Assembly: GCF_000308635.1 (NCBI RefSeq)
Contig: NZ_BAGD01000281.1
Location: 166,042 to 230,041 of the forward strand
From: Nocardia otitidiscaviarum NBRC 14405
Lineage (GTDB): Bacteria; Actinomycetota; Actinomycetes; Mycobacteriales; Mycobacteriaceae
Direction of reading: 5' to 3'
DNA length: 64,000 bases
The notes beneath the pieces are model-generated. The model worked only from the letters and a program-made list of their open reading frames with translations, was not told the origin of the DNA and made no database searches. Below are positions 1 to 7,937 of this stretch, one piece after another. The position numbers were made by a program, and so were the translations under genes. How positions within the stretch are numbered: position 1 is the stretch's first letter; each line of letters starts with the position of its first letter.

Positions 1-2
1 AG

Positions 3-851
3 CTGCGCTATACGGCGGCGCAGCTGTGGTACGCGGCCTCCCGGACGAAACTGCCCGACGGACTCGGGCTGTTCCGCGGTGTGCGGCTGGCGGTCTGCGC
101 CACCGTCGTGGGATTCGGCCTCCTGGTCTGGTTGGGCGGTGTGTCGGGGTTCGCGGCAATCGTGATCACCGCCGTGCTGGTGGTGCTGGCCGTACTCGGC
201 ATGCGGCGGGTGCGGCCCTGGTTCGCCGAGCGTGCTGTGATCCGAATGCCGGTGCCCTACGACAGCTTTCGTGCCGATGTCATCGGCGCGTGGGCGCACA
301 CCTACGGCGCCGCGCCCCCGGGCGTGGTGGACGAGAACACGATTCGGCCCCCGGCGGTGGATGATCCCCGGTACGCGGTGCTGTGTCAGGACCGCAGCGT
401 GCTCGCCTGCCTCACCGCAAATGACGTGGCCGGGACCTGGTCGATGCTGGTGACGGACCGAATGGACCTGCTGCCCGCCGACATTCCGGTATTCCTCCTG
501 CACGATGCCAGCGTGCGCGGCGTCACGTTCGCCGTCGACGCCCGGGCGGCGCTGGGTAGCCGCGCCGTGACGGTGGGCCTGCTGCCGCATACCGTCGCGA
601 TGAGCCGATCGGCCCTGCGGCTGCGGGAACCGTGGCACGGCGACGCCGATCTGGACCGGCTGCGGCGAGAGGGCCTGCCGGAGTCGGGGATCGAATGGCT
701 GGCCGAGGGCTGGTGGGCGCCGATCGCCGCCGTACCGCCCGCCAAACTGCTCTCCGCACTGGGGCGGGCGATCGAGCGGGTGGACGCCGCGGGCGACCCT
801 GACCACGACCGGGCCCGTCGGATCGGGTTCCTCTCATGGCCGACCGGATGA
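3..851 (+). CDS. TOPRIM-like protein of unknown function, paralogue A (5' partial)
   Basis: The reading frame is open from the first bases of the window, so the true start lies upstream; the GTG at 81 is internal. The first visible residues (LRYTAAQLWYAA) align with the N-terminus of the next protein (LRFTERQLYHEL), and both end in GFL(S/T)WP, so the two are tandem paralogues. A hydrophobic stretch sits near visible residues 28-60 and may cross the membrane. Further on, VFLLHDASVRGVTF (visible residues about 162-175) followed by a strand and GLLP resembles the DxDPxG region of TOPRIM domains of the Spo11/TopoVI-A type, but the second Asp is Ser. The ORF overlaps the next by 16 bases, so they are probably co-translated. 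I do not recognise a named family; the TOPRIM link is an inference from pattern only. Confidence 0.6.
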   Translation: MRYTAAQLWYAASRTKLPDGLGLFRGVRLAVCATVVGFGLLVWLGGVSGFAAIVITAVLVVLAVLGMRRVRPWFAERAVIRMPVPYDSFRADVIGAWAHTYGAAPPGVVDENTIRPPAVDDPRYAVLCQDRSVLACLTANDVAGTWSMLVTDRMDLLPADIPVFLLHDASVRGVTFAVDARAALGSRAVTVGLLPHTVAMSRSALRLREPWHGDADLDRLRREGLPESGIEWLAEGWWAPIAAVPPAKLLSALGRAIERVDAAGDPDHDRARRIGFLSWPTG

Positions 852-1648
852 GACGGGCGCTGCTCGACCGGCTGCTGCCCGGGGCGGTCGAGCGGGCGGG
901 CGCGCCGGGCGGGCTGCGGTTCACCGAACGTCAGCTGTATCACGAACTCTGCCGGGCGGCATGGCCGCGGCTGCCGCGCCGACCGCTGTTCACGGTGCCG
1001 ACCACGGTGCCGTATCCGGCCTTTCGGTCCGCGCTGCGGCGCTACGGCGAGATCCCCGGACTGCTCACTTGCACCCCGTCACACCCCCGGCCCGCCGGTC
1101 GGCACACCCCCGAACCCGATCTCTTCGACTACGGACTGCCGCGCCTGCTGGTCGCCGAATCCGACGCCGTCGCCCAGATGCTGCGCGCCAACGGCGTGCC
1201 CATGGAATCCGCCTGTCCGGTGCTGAGCGCGGCCGAGCTGCCGCTCGACACGCGCGTCGTCGACATGCTCGCGCGGGCGTCGGGGACCATCTATCTGCTG
1301 CACGACGCGAGCCCGGCGGGGCTCACCTTTCCGGCGCGGTTCACCACCGGGACCGAGGTACCGCCGGGCGTCCGGGTGGTGCCCCTGGGTCTGCGGCCGC
1401 GACAGGCAGGTGCGCTGCACCTGGCGCACCACACCGGGCCCACGCCGGATATGCCTGCACCGCACCTGGATTCGTGGGAGCGTGCCTGGTTGCGCCGCGG
1501 CCGATCCGTGGACGTGGAGGCGGTGCGACCGGCGGCGCTGCTGCGCACCGTGCACCGCCTGGTACGGACCGTGCGTCCGCCCCGATCCGCCCTGGCGGGG
1601 CTGCGCACCGCGCGGTCCGCGGGCTTTCTGACCTGGCCCGCCCCCTGA
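836..1648 (+). CDS. TOPRIM-like protein of unknown function, paralogue B
   Basis: A 270-residue protein, complete, starting at an ATG that overlaps the end of paralogue A. The N-terminus (LRFTERQLYHEL, about residues 25-36) looks like the winged-helix entry found before TOPRIM domains in Spo11/TopoVI-A proteins. A strand ending in VAESDA (about 105-110) gives an acidic residue where TOPRIM has its Glu. LLHDASPAGLTF (about 154-165) matches the DxDPxG loop except for Asp to Ser, and VRVVPLGLRP follows. Unlike paralogue A it has no obvious membrane segment. The ordered strands support a degenerate, possibly non-catalytic TOPRIM fold, but this is inference. It lies directly upstream of a small membrane protein and an asparagine-synthetase-like gene on the same strand. 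Confidence 0.6.
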   Translation: MADRMRRALLDRLLPGAVERAGAPGGLRFTERQLYHELCRAAWPRLPRRPLFTVPTTVPYPAFRSALRRYGEIPGLLTCTPSHPRPAGRHTPEPDLFDYGLPRLLVAESDAVAQMLRANGVPMESACPVLSAAELPLDTRVVDMLARASGTIYLLHDASPAGLTFPARFTTGTEVPPGVRVVPLGLRPRQAGALHLAHHTGPTPDMPAPHLDSWERAWLRRGRSVDVEAVRPAALLRTVHRLVRTVRPPRSALAGLRTARSAGFLTWPAP

Positions 1649-1676
1649 GGCCGCCCGCGCGTAGGAGATATCAGCC

Positions 1677-2162
1677 GTGCCGCAGCGACAGACCACCTAC
1701 ACCGACGAACTGCTCGCCGACGCGACCGTGCACCGGCGCTACTCGGACGGACGCGAGGAATGGCGCACCCGGGGTCCGCACGGGCTGGTGCACTGGCAGG
1801 ACGACCGCGGCGATTCGGGAACCGATGAGCCCCTGGGCCGTTCGATCGTCAAACGCACCCACCGCGACGGCCGGGTGCGCTACGGACGCGAGGGCGGTTA
1901 CGGCCGAACCCGGTGGAGCGACGGGGAACTCACCGTCAACCGATCCTCCTTCGGCGGCCGGGTCGGTGCGCTGCTGGCGGTGGTGACCGGCGGTGCGCTG
2001 CTCGGCACCGTGGCCGTGCCGCCGCAGACGCTGACCGCGGCACAGGAGGAAGAACTAAGGCGACAGGCGGAGCAGAGCGGATCGGCGGACTTCGGCGGCG
2101 GGGACACGGGAGGCTACGGCTACTGGGGTGGCGATGCGGACGATGACGACGATTTCGGCTGA
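1677..2162 (+). CDS. Small membrane protein with MORN-like N-part and Asp/Gly-rich tail
   Basis: A 161-residue protein starting at GTG, nine bases after AGGAG. The first 85 residues repeat short Gly-aromatic units such as YSDGREEWRTRG, DGRVRYGREGG and RTRWSDGEL, recalling MORN or tail-fibre-like beta repeats. One membrane segment follows (about residues 98-115). The last 35 residues are rich in Gly, Tyr and Trp and end in five Asp residues before FG. Only 12 bases separate it from the asparagine-synthetase-like gene, so it belongs to the same transcription unit. The exposed acidic tail could be a substrate or binding surface for the neighbouring amide-forming enzyme; that is speculation. I do not recognise a named family. 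Confidence 0.7.
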   Translation: MPQRQTTYTDELLADATVHRRYSDGREEWRTRGPHGLVHWQDDRGDSGTDEPLGRSIVKRTHRDGRVRYGREGGYGRTRWSDGELTVNRSSFGGRVGALLAVVTGGALLGTVAVPPQTLTAAQEEELRRQAEQSGSADFGGGDTGGYGYWGGDADDDDDFG

Positions 2163-2174
2163 GGGGGATAACCG

Positions 2175-3896
2175 ATGTCACGATGGTGCGCGGTGCTGAC
2201 CCCGGACGATCCGGGTGGTCAGCTGCGGGCGATGGGCGCCGACCCGGTCGCGGTGGGCGGCCGATATGCGCTGGGTCTGCTGGCGGGTCCCGGCGTGGCG
2301 GGGTTCTTCACCGCGGGTGAGCTGACCGCGGTCGGCGAGGTGACGCTGTTCCACGCGGAGCGGTTGCGTGCCCGGCTCGGGGCGGACGCGCCGCCCCCGG
2401 ACCGCCCGGACGGCGAACTGCTGCTGCACGCCTACCGCCGCTTCGGCCTCGACGGCATCGCCGCGGCGGACGGAATGTTCACCCTCGCCGTCGCCGACGG
2501 CCCGGAACTGGTGCTGATCCGCGACCACGTCGGCGCCCGCACCCTCTTCCACGCGCGGGCCGGGACCGCCTGGGCGGCAACCACTTCCCTGCGCGCCCTG
2601 CAGCGGTGGCCGCGACTGCGCACCGGGCTGCATCTGCCCGCGGTGCGCACCTTCCTCACCTTCGCCTACCTGCCCGGGCGGGAGACCCTGCTGCGCGGCG
2701 TCGAGGAGGCGCTGCCGGGCCGCTGTGTGCGACTGCGCGCCGACGGCTCCACCACCGAGGAGATCTACTGGGAGCCAGCGGAGATCGACGATCCGCGCGC
2801 CGAGGCGGAGCACGCGCCCGCCCTGCGCGCACTGCTGGAAGCGGCGGTGTCCACACGTCTGCCCGCCGCGGCACCGGTCGGCGTGCTGCTCTCCGGCGGC
2901 ATCGACAGCAGCCTGGTCACGGCGCTCACAGCGAGCATCCACGACCGTGCCGTGCGCTCCTACTCCATCAGCTTCGGCCCGGACGCGCCCGACGAACTCG
3001 CCTACTCGGGACTCGTCGCCGCGCACTGTCGCACCCGGCACCGGGTGCTCACCGTGCCGGGCGCGGCGGTCGCCGCGCGGCTGGCGGAGACGGTCGCGCT
3101 GCTGGACTGCCCGGTCGGCGACCCGCTGACCGTCCCCAATCTGATGCTCGCCGAGGCCGCCGCCGCGGACGGTATCCGGGTGCTGCTCAATGGCGAGGGC
3201 GGTGACCCGGTCTTCGGCGGCCCGAAGAATCTGCCGATGCTGATCTTCGAACTCGCCCGCGACGATCCGGACCCGGAGGCCAGGGCGCTGGCCTACCTGG
3301 ACAGTTACCGCAAATGCCACGGCGATCTGCCGGTCCTGCTCACCCCCGCGGTGCTCGCCGAACTCGCCGCCTCCCCACCGCCGACCCGGCTGGTCGCACC
3401 CTATCTCCGCCAAGGCCGGATGAGCAGCCTGCTCAATCAGCTGCTGCACGCCAACCTGCGCACCAAGGGCGCGCACCACATTCTCACCAAGGTCGAACGG
3501 CTCACCGCGGCCTGCGGATTGGAGGGCCGCGCACCGCTGTTCGACCGCGCCGTCGTCGACTACGCCTTCCGGGTGCCGCCGCGCTGCAAACTGGCGGGGA
3601 CGCGGGAGAAATGGATCCTCAAACAGGCCGTGCGCGATCTGCTGCCGTCGACCATTGTCGACCGGCCCAAGAGCGGAATGCGAGTACCGGTGCAGCAGTG
3701 GCTGTCCGGCCCGCTGCGCGAACTCGGCCACGACCTGTTGCTCGGCGAATCCGCGCGCGCCCGTGGCCTGTTCCGCGAGGACACCGTGCGGACCTGGCTG
3801 CGCGGTGACGGCGTGCTGCTGCCGCGCCAGGGCGGCAAGCTGTGGTTGGTGCTGTCGCTGGAACTGTGGCTGCGCTCCTTCGGAGTAGGACCCTGA
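2175..3896 (+). CDS. Asparagine-synthetase-like ATP-dependent amide synthetase without N-terminal Cys
   Basis: A 573-residue protein of the asparagine synthetase B family. The N-terminal glutaminase-like domain (about 1-180) keeps the fold signature DGMFTLAVAD and the IRDHVGARTLFH block, but the chain starts MSRWC, so the catalytic Cys2 of true glutamine-dependent enzymes is missing. The synthetase domain has the PPi loop SGGIDSS at about residues 240-246, and ILTKVERLTAACGLEGRAP, typical of the family. It therefore should still adenylate a carboxylate but may use another amine or free ammonia, as beta-lactam synthetases and lasso cyclases do. The neighbours (TOPRIM-like pair, acidic-tail membrane protein, cupin) do not look like asparagine synthesis. 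No lasso leader peptidase is seen. Confidence 0.85.
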   Translation: MSRWCAVLTPDDPGGQLRAMGADPVAVGGRYALGLLAGPGVAGFFTAGELTAVGEVTLFHAERLRARLGADAPPPDRPDGELLLHAYRRFGLDGIAAADGMFTLAVADGPELVLIRDHVGARTLFHARAGTAWAATTSLRALQRWPRLRTGLHLPAVRTFLTFAYLPGRETLLRGVEEALPGRCVRLRADGSTTEEIYWEPAEIDDPRAEAEHAPALRALLEAAVSTRLPAAAPVGVLLSGGIDSSLVTALTASIHDRAVRSYSISFGPDAPDELAYSGLVAAHCRTRHRVLTVPGAAVAARLAETVALLDCPVGDPLTVPNLMLAEAAAADGIRVLLNGEGGDPVFGGPKNLPMLIFELARDDPDPEARALAYLDSYRKCHGDLPVLLTPAVLAELAASPPPTRLVAPYLRQGRMSSLLNQLLHANLRTKGAHHILTKVERLTAACGLEGRAPLFDRAVVDYAFRVPPRCKLAGTREKWILKQAVRDLLPSTIVDRPKSGMRVPVQQWLSGPLRELGHDLLLGESARARGLFREDTVRTWLRGDGVLLPRQGGKLWLVLSLELWLRSFGVGP

Positions 3897-3939
3897 CACC
3901 GGCGAAAGACGAACCACCGCAGCAGTTTCGAGGAGCATC

Positions 3940-4671
3940 ATGACCGAACCACGCCTGAAGCGCGACGCCGACGCGGAGAACGAGATCCACGACCTGTCCG
4001 ACTTCGTGGACGCGGGCCGCAATGTCGTCACACCGGTGGCGCAGTTCCCGCCGGAGGTCGCACTCGCGGTGGTGGAGGCGTTCGCGCGCATCGTCCGCGA
4101 TGCCGCCGCCAGTGGCATCGCCACCAGTCCGGACGCCGACGGCATCGTGCGCGCCCAGACCTTCGAGGAAGGTGAGGTCTATCTGATCGAGACCCCCTTC
4201 GACGGGTTCTTCGCCGACCGGTACCTGATGGACTTCTACGATGCCGAGGAACGCGGCATCTGCTCACGCATGCACCTGCACACCGGACTGCGCTTCGTCC
4301 GCATGATGACCGGCCCCGACACCCATATCCGGGTCGGCAGCCTGTCCCCGTTCACGGTCACCCACATTCCGGGCGTGACCCCCTTCGCACCGGCCGAATT
4401 CACCGACACGCTGCCGAACACCCCGCCGGACGCCCACCGCACCCGCTACAACCTGGTCGTCCCGCCCTGCTCCTTCGTCGACATGCAGATCCCGCGCGGC
4501 GTCAGCCACCAGTTCAACGCCGTCGGCCCGCACGCCGTCATCGACTCGGTGCACCCCGAGGAGTCCATCGAGGTGTTCCGGGAACGGATGTCCGGTCCCA
4601 AGATGATGGCCCAAACCGTCTTCCTCGCCGACGAACTGCCCCCGGCCGCCACCTGTACGAGCCTGTCGTAG
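3940..4671 (+). CDS. Cupin-like protein of unknown function
   Basis: A 243-residue soluble protein starting at ATG after GAGGAG. The middle and C-terminal parts look like a beta-barrel: MHLHTGLRF (about residue 108) provides a His-x-His-like cluster, and PRGVSHQFNAVGPHAVIDSVHPEE (about 185-208) supplies further His and Glu residues in a cupin-motif-2 arrangement. A metal-dependent dioxygenase, isomerase or sensor role is possible; no substrate is visible. It follows the asparagine-synthetase-like gene by 43 bases on the same strand and probably ends that transcription unit. The fold call is by eye and moderately sure; the function is not known. Confidence 0.6.
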   Translation: MTEPRLKRDADAENEIHDLSDFVDAGRNVVTPVAQFPPEVALAVVEAFARIVRDAAASGIATSPDADGIVRAQTFEEGEVYLIETPFDGFFADRYLMDFYDAEERGICSRMHLHTGLRFVRMMTGPDTHIRVGSLSPFTVTHIPGVTPFAPAEFTDTLPNTPPDAHRTRYNLVVPPCSFVDMQIPRGVSHQFNAVGPHAVIDSVHPEESIEVFRERMSGPKMMAQTVFLADELPPAATCTSLS

Positions 4672-4698
4672 CGACGGTCGGCAACCGGCGGGCGTCGG

Positions 4699-4711
4699 TA
4701 AGGTGGAATCC
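4699..4711 (+). promoter_or_regulatory. Putative -10 element for a leaderless transcript
   Basis: TAAGGT at 4699-4704 fits the actinobacterial TANNNT -10 pattern and ends seven bases before the GTG at 4712. Transcription would then start at or next to the start codon. The GTG at 4703 overlaps the -10 and is less likely. Confidence 0.4.
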
Positions 4712-5182
4712 GTGTCCGACACCGGGGAACTCGCGTCCGCGCTGGCCCGGATCGCCCTGCGGTCCGGACGTACCATCGCGGTCGCGGAATCACTGACCTG
4801 CGGGAAGATCAGCGCCGCCCTCGGCGCCGCACCGGATTCGGCGCAGTGGCTGCGCGGTGGACTGGTGGCCTACAGCACGGAGGTCAAACGCAAGGTACTC
4901 GGCGTGCCCGATGTGCCGGTGGTGTCGGAGACGGCGGCACTGGCCATGGCCGCCGGGGTGCGCTCACTGCTGGACGCCGATCTCGCGGTGGCGGTGACCG
5001 GGGTGGGCGGACCTGATGCGCAGGACGGCGAGCCCGCCGGATCGGTGTGGCTGGCGGTCGACTCGGTGTACGGCTCCCGGGCGCGGCACCGGCAGTTCGA
5101 CGGCCCGCCGGAGGATGTGCTGGCACGGACGGTGGAGACCGCGCTGCGCATGCTGGTGGAGGCGTCCGACCCGCTCGACTAG
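4712..5182 (+). CDS. CinA C-terminal / PncC-like nicotinamide-nucleotide amidohydrolase
   Basis: A 156-residue single-domain protein matching the C-terminal CinA family. Known members deamidate nicotinamide mononucleotide to nicotinate mononucleotide in pyridine nucleotide recycling. The hallmark blocks are visible: VAESLTCGKISAAL near residues 24-37 with the catalytic Ser, the GGLVAYSTEVKRKVLGV block, and AVTGVGGPDAQDGEPAGSVW. The N-terminal molybdopterin-binding domain of full-length CinA is absent, as in PncC. The start at 4712 is chosen because of the adjacent -10 element. The stop overlaps the convergent CDGSH gene by four bases. The family call is firm; the exact substrate is not tested. 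Confidence 0.88.
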   Translation: MSDTGELASALARIALRSGRTIAVAESLTCGKISAALGAAPDSAQWLRGGLVAYSTEVKRKVLGVPDVPVVSETAALAMAAGVRSLLDADLAVAVTGVGGPDAQDGEPAGSVWLAVDSVYGSRARHRQFDGPPEDVLARTVETALRMLVEASDPLD

Positions 5183-5397
5183 CGGGGCTGCTCGCGCAGG
5201 CGGCGGCGCTTGCGGTGACTGGTGTCGCACAGCGGATAGAGCGCCGAACGGCGACACAGGCACAACGCCACCACACAGCGGTCCGACCGGATGGTGCGTC
5301 CGTCGGCCGTGACGAGTTCCACCGGCCCCTCCACCAGGGCCGGTCCGTCGGCGGTGTAGGTGATCCGCCGCCGGTCACTGTCGGGGTCGGTCGGCAC
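5179..5397 (-). CDS. CDGSH iron-sulfur domain protein
   Basis: A 72-residue protein with one CDGSH motif: CLCRRSALYPLCDTSH near residues 46-61 gives the C-x-C-x2-S-x3-P-x-C-D-x2-H pattern that binds a [2Fe-2S] cluster through three Cys and one His. Small bacterial members are thought to act in redox or iron-sulfur handling. The rest is a short beta-rich stretch and a basic C-terminus (HRKRRRLRE). It starts 23 bases inside the upstream methyltransferase gene, so the two are translationally linked, and both follow a haem-oxygenase-like gene. The same three-gene order occurs in other actinobacteria to my knowledge. Confidence 0.9.
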   Translation of the reverse strand: MPTDPDSDRRRITYTADGPALVEGPVELVTADGRTIRSDRCVVALCLCRRSALYPLCDTSHRKRRRLREQPR

Positions 5398-6034
5398 GGA
5401 TCACCACCAACTCCTCATGTCGCTGGGAGGGATGGATGAGACCCGCACGGGCCAGCCGGTCGGCTTGGCGGCGCAGCACCGGACCGAACGGAATGGTGGC
5501 GCGGGCGACCACGGCGGCTTTCAGGCCGCCCTCGCGCAGGTGCGTCAGGGTGCGGTCGGTGCCGCAGAGGCTCGAATGGACGAGCAGCAGCATCCCGGTG
5601 CGCGACAGCACGCGGGGCGCGAGTCCACACACAGCGTCGACCGCGTCCCGGCCGTCCGATCCGGCGGCCCAGTTGCGTGCGGCACCCCGGGCCGGACCGT
5701 CCGAAGCCGCCGGAACATAGGGCGGATTGGCCAGGACCACATCGAAACGCCTGTCGTGCAGCATTTTTCGGATATCTCCACGCAGCAGCTCGATATCGAT
5801 GCCCCGCATGCGGCAGTTCAGCCACGCCGAGGCCAGCGCGGCGCGGGAGATGTCCACCGCGGTCAGCGCCGCGGGACGGATCCGGGACGCGGCATGAATG
5901 GCCAGCGCACCGGTGCCGGTGCACATGTCCAGCACCCGGCCGTGCGGTGCGACGGCGGCATCGGCCAGAGCGCGAGCGAGCAGCCGGGTATCGGCCTGGG
6001 GGCGGTAGACGCCCGGTGCGCGAATCAACATCAC
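5375..6034 (-). CDS. Class I SAM-dependent methyltransferase, HemK/PrmC-like
   Basis: A 219-residue protein. Motif I is VLDMCTGTGALAIHAA (about residues 38-53), motif II lies around LTAVDISRAAL, and the catalytic motif IV is ANPPYVP near residue 100, as in enzymes that methylate glutamine or exocyclic amino groups. The start MMLIRAPGVYRPQADT is typical of a short HemK-like family without the N-terminal substrate domain of PrmC, so this is probably not the release-factor enzyme. It sits between the CDGSH gene, which it overlaps, and the haem-oxygenase-like gene. The target is unknown. Confidence 0.85.
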   Translation of the reverse strand: MMLIRAPGVYRPQADTRLLARALADAAVAPHGRVLDMCTGTGALAIHAASRIRPAALTAVDISRAALASAWLNCRMRGIDIELLRGDIRKMLHDRRFDVVLANPPYVPAASDGPARGAARNWAAGSDGRDAVDAVCGLAPRVLSRTGMLLLVHSSLCGTDRTLTHLREGGLKAAVVARATIPFGPVLRRQADRLARAGLIHPSQRHEELVVIRADRPRQ

Positions 6035-6062
6035 GAATACCGGATAACCAGGAACCGGCGAG

Positions 6063-7067
6063 CTAATCGGCCGCGGCGGGCTCCCACAGCGACGGACGAC
6101 CCTGCCGCCAGCAGGCGAGCACCTGGTCGGCGAACCGCTGTTCGAGCAGGTCGGTGGCCTGGATGCCGAAGACCACCGACTCGCGCAGCCCGGGTTCCCG
6201 CAGCAGCAGATCGCCGATCACATCGCGGCGCATGAGCTGCTCGTGCACCGCGTCCGCCTCCACGTGCTCGCGATAGAACCGCACGCAGGCTGGATGCGCG
6301 TCCAGGCGGGTCAGCGCCGCCACCATGTGCTGCGAGGCCGGTGGGGAGGTGATCTCCACGGCGGCGAAATGACCGATGCCCGCACCGCGCAGGCCGCGGT
6401 GCAACCCGAACAGCGACATCATGTCGACCAGGGCGAGCATGGGCGTGGCCGCGACCTCCAGGTAGTGCAGATAGCCGGGATGCAACTGCGCGCCCGCCAG
6501 CAGATCGGCGTAGAGCTCGGCGTGCACCCGGTCGCCCCGTCCGCCGCCGAACTCGTCGAACTCCACGGCCACCAGGGCGGCCTTGGACCAGCCGCGCAGG
6601 CGGGGGATCAGCCAGGCGTACGGGTCGGCCTCCTGGTGATGCAGCACCGATCGGTGCACGAAGTACTCGCGCAGTTGCCACATCTCGCCCTGATCGCGCA
6701 GGAACCCGCTCGGACCGCCCGCCTCGGCGGGGACCTCGAGCAGCCGGTCGAGTTCACCGTCCAGATCGTCGCCGCCCGGAGTGTCGGCGCGCAGGGCGGC
6801 CAGGAACACCTGCTCCAGACCGGCGCGCAGGCGCAGCAGTTCCGGATCCCACTCCCAGTCCGCGTCCACACCCGCCAGCCCCTGATAGTGCAGTTCGTAG
6901 CAGGTGTGCAGGGCCAGGTGCAGGTCGCGGCCGTAGGGATCGGCCGATGTGAGGCTCGGGGTGGGCACCGGCGTCCCCGGCGGTCGGCGCAGCGTCTCGA
7001 CCACCGCCGCGGACAGTTCTCCGCAGGGCGCGGGCAGTGCCGTGACCGGTGCGCTCGTCGCAGTCAT
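6063..7067 (-). CDS. Iron-containing redox enzyme, haem-oxygenase-like fold
   Basis: A 334-residue alpha-helical protein resembling the iron-containing redox enzyme family, whose haem-oxygenase-like diiron members (UndA, SznF type) carry out oxidative cleavage or N-oxygenation. Candidate metal ligands are in REYFVHRSVLHHQEADPY (about 130-148), VEFDEFGGG (about 165), HAELYADLL, HFAAVEITSP (about 235) and REHVEADAVHEQ (about 265-276), giving the spaced Glu/His pattern of the fold. It stands upstream of the methyltransferase and CDGSH genes and one base downstream of the sigma factor gene. The family is fairly sure; the substrate is not known. Confidence 0.8.
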   Translation of the reverse strand: MTATSAPVTALPAPCGELSAAVVETLRRPPGTPVPTPSLTSADPYGRDLHLALHTCYELHYQGLAGVDADWEWDPELLRLRAGLEQVFLAALRADTPGGDDLDGELDRLLEVPAEAGGPSGFLRDQGEMWQLREYFVHRSVLHHQEADPYAWLIPRLRGWSKAALVAVEFDEFGGGRGDRVHAELYADLLAGAQLHPGYLHYLEVAATPMLALVDMMSLFGLHRGLRGAGIGHFAAVEITSPPASQHMVAALTRLDAHPACVRFYREHVEADAVHEQLMRRDVIGDLLLREPGLRESVVFGIQATDLLEQRFADQVLACWRQGRPSLWEPAAAD

Positions 7068-7068
7068 C

Positions 7069-7896
7069 TCAGGCCGCGCGTTCCTCGCCGAGTGCCTGGT
7101 GCCGCAGCTTCGCCAGGGTTTTGCTCAGAATGCGGGACACCTGCATCTGCGACACCCGCAGCTGGGCGGCGATCTGGGATTGGGTCATGTGCTGGTAGAA
7201 GCGCATGGTCAGGATCCGGCGCTCGCGTTCGGGCAGGGCCGCGATGAGCGGGCGCACCGCCATGGCGTCCTCCAGGAGGCGATAGCAGGGCTCCTCGGTG
7301 CCCAGCGTGTCCACCGTCCGGGGCGCGGGGTTGTCGTCCTCGGTGTGGGTCGCGGCGTCCAGGGAGTCGGCCTTGTAGGCCGTGCGGGCGATCAGCGCCT
7401 GGGTCACCTCGGTGAGTTCGACTCCGAGTTCGGCGGCGATCTCGCGGGCGGTGGGCTGACGGCGCAGCCGCTGCGTGAGACGGTCCACGGCCGGACCGAT
7501 ATTCCGCTGAATCTCCTTGGTACGCCGGGGCACCCGCAGCGCCCAGGTGTGGTCGCGGAAGTGGCGGCGCACCTCGCCCATGATGGTGGGCACCGCGAAG
7601 GACAGGAATCCGCTGCCCCGGCTCACATCGAAGCGATCCACGGCCAGCACCAGGCCCAGGGTGGCGATCTGATGCAGATCCTCGAATTCCTCGCCGCGTC
7701 CGGCGAAGCGGCGCGCGATGTGCTCGGCCAGCGGCAGGCACAGGTGCATGATCTGGTCGCGGATCTCGGCGCGGTGCGGATCATCGGGGGCCAGCGCGGC
7801 CAGCTTCTCGAACCACGGCTCGATATTGTCGTAACTGTCAGTGCCTGCCCTCAGCGGTTGGTCGGTTCGGCTCGTTCGGGTCTCTGCGGTCGGCAT
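7069..7896 (-). CDS. sigF: Alternative RNA polymerase sigma factor, SigB/SigF family
   Basis: A 275-residue group 3 sigma factor. Region 2 is visible as LCLPLAEHIARRFAGRGEEFEDLHQIATLGLV and FLSFAVPTIMGEVRRHFRD (about residues 50-120), region 3 as PTAREIAAELGVELTEV (about 145-165), and region 4 as LPERERRILTMRFYQHMTQSQ followed by a helix-turn-helix (about 215-265). Such factors direct general stress or stationary-phase genes. The ATG at 7896 follows GAGGAG. A promoter that fits the SigB/SigF consensus lies 42 bases upstream, so the gene is probably autoregulated. No RsbW-like anti-sigma factor gene is adjacent, which is unusual because many sigF genes follow rsbW. Whether it is sigF, sigB or another paralogue cannot be settled here. 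Confidence 0.92.
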   Translation of the reverse strand: MPTAETRTSRTDQPLRAGTDSYDNIEPWFEKLAALAPDDPHRAEIRDQIMHLCLPLAEHIARRFAGRGEEFEDLHQIATLGLVLAVDRFDVSRGSGFLSFAVPTIMGEVRRHFRDHTWALRVPRRTKEIQRNIGPAVDRLTQRLRRQPTAREIAAELGVELTEVTQALIARTAYKADSLDAATHTEDDNPAPRTVDTLGTEEPCYRLLEDAMAVRPLIAALPERERRILTMRFYQHMTQSQIAAQLRVSQMQVSRILSKTLAKLRHQALGEERAA

Positions 7897-7937
7897 CGGC
7901 TGCTCCTCGCACTCCTCGGAAATCCGATGTCTTTCGG

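Noticed and set aside
2175..3896. Lasso peptide or beta-lactam cluster
   Set aside because: Only the synthetase fits. No precursor with a leader, no transglutaminase-like peptidase and no transporter is found nearby.
2178..4145. A 655-codon minus-strand open frame opposite the asparagine-synthetase-like gene
   Set aside because: Antisense shadow; the plus-strand protein has clear motifs and the minus-strand one has none.
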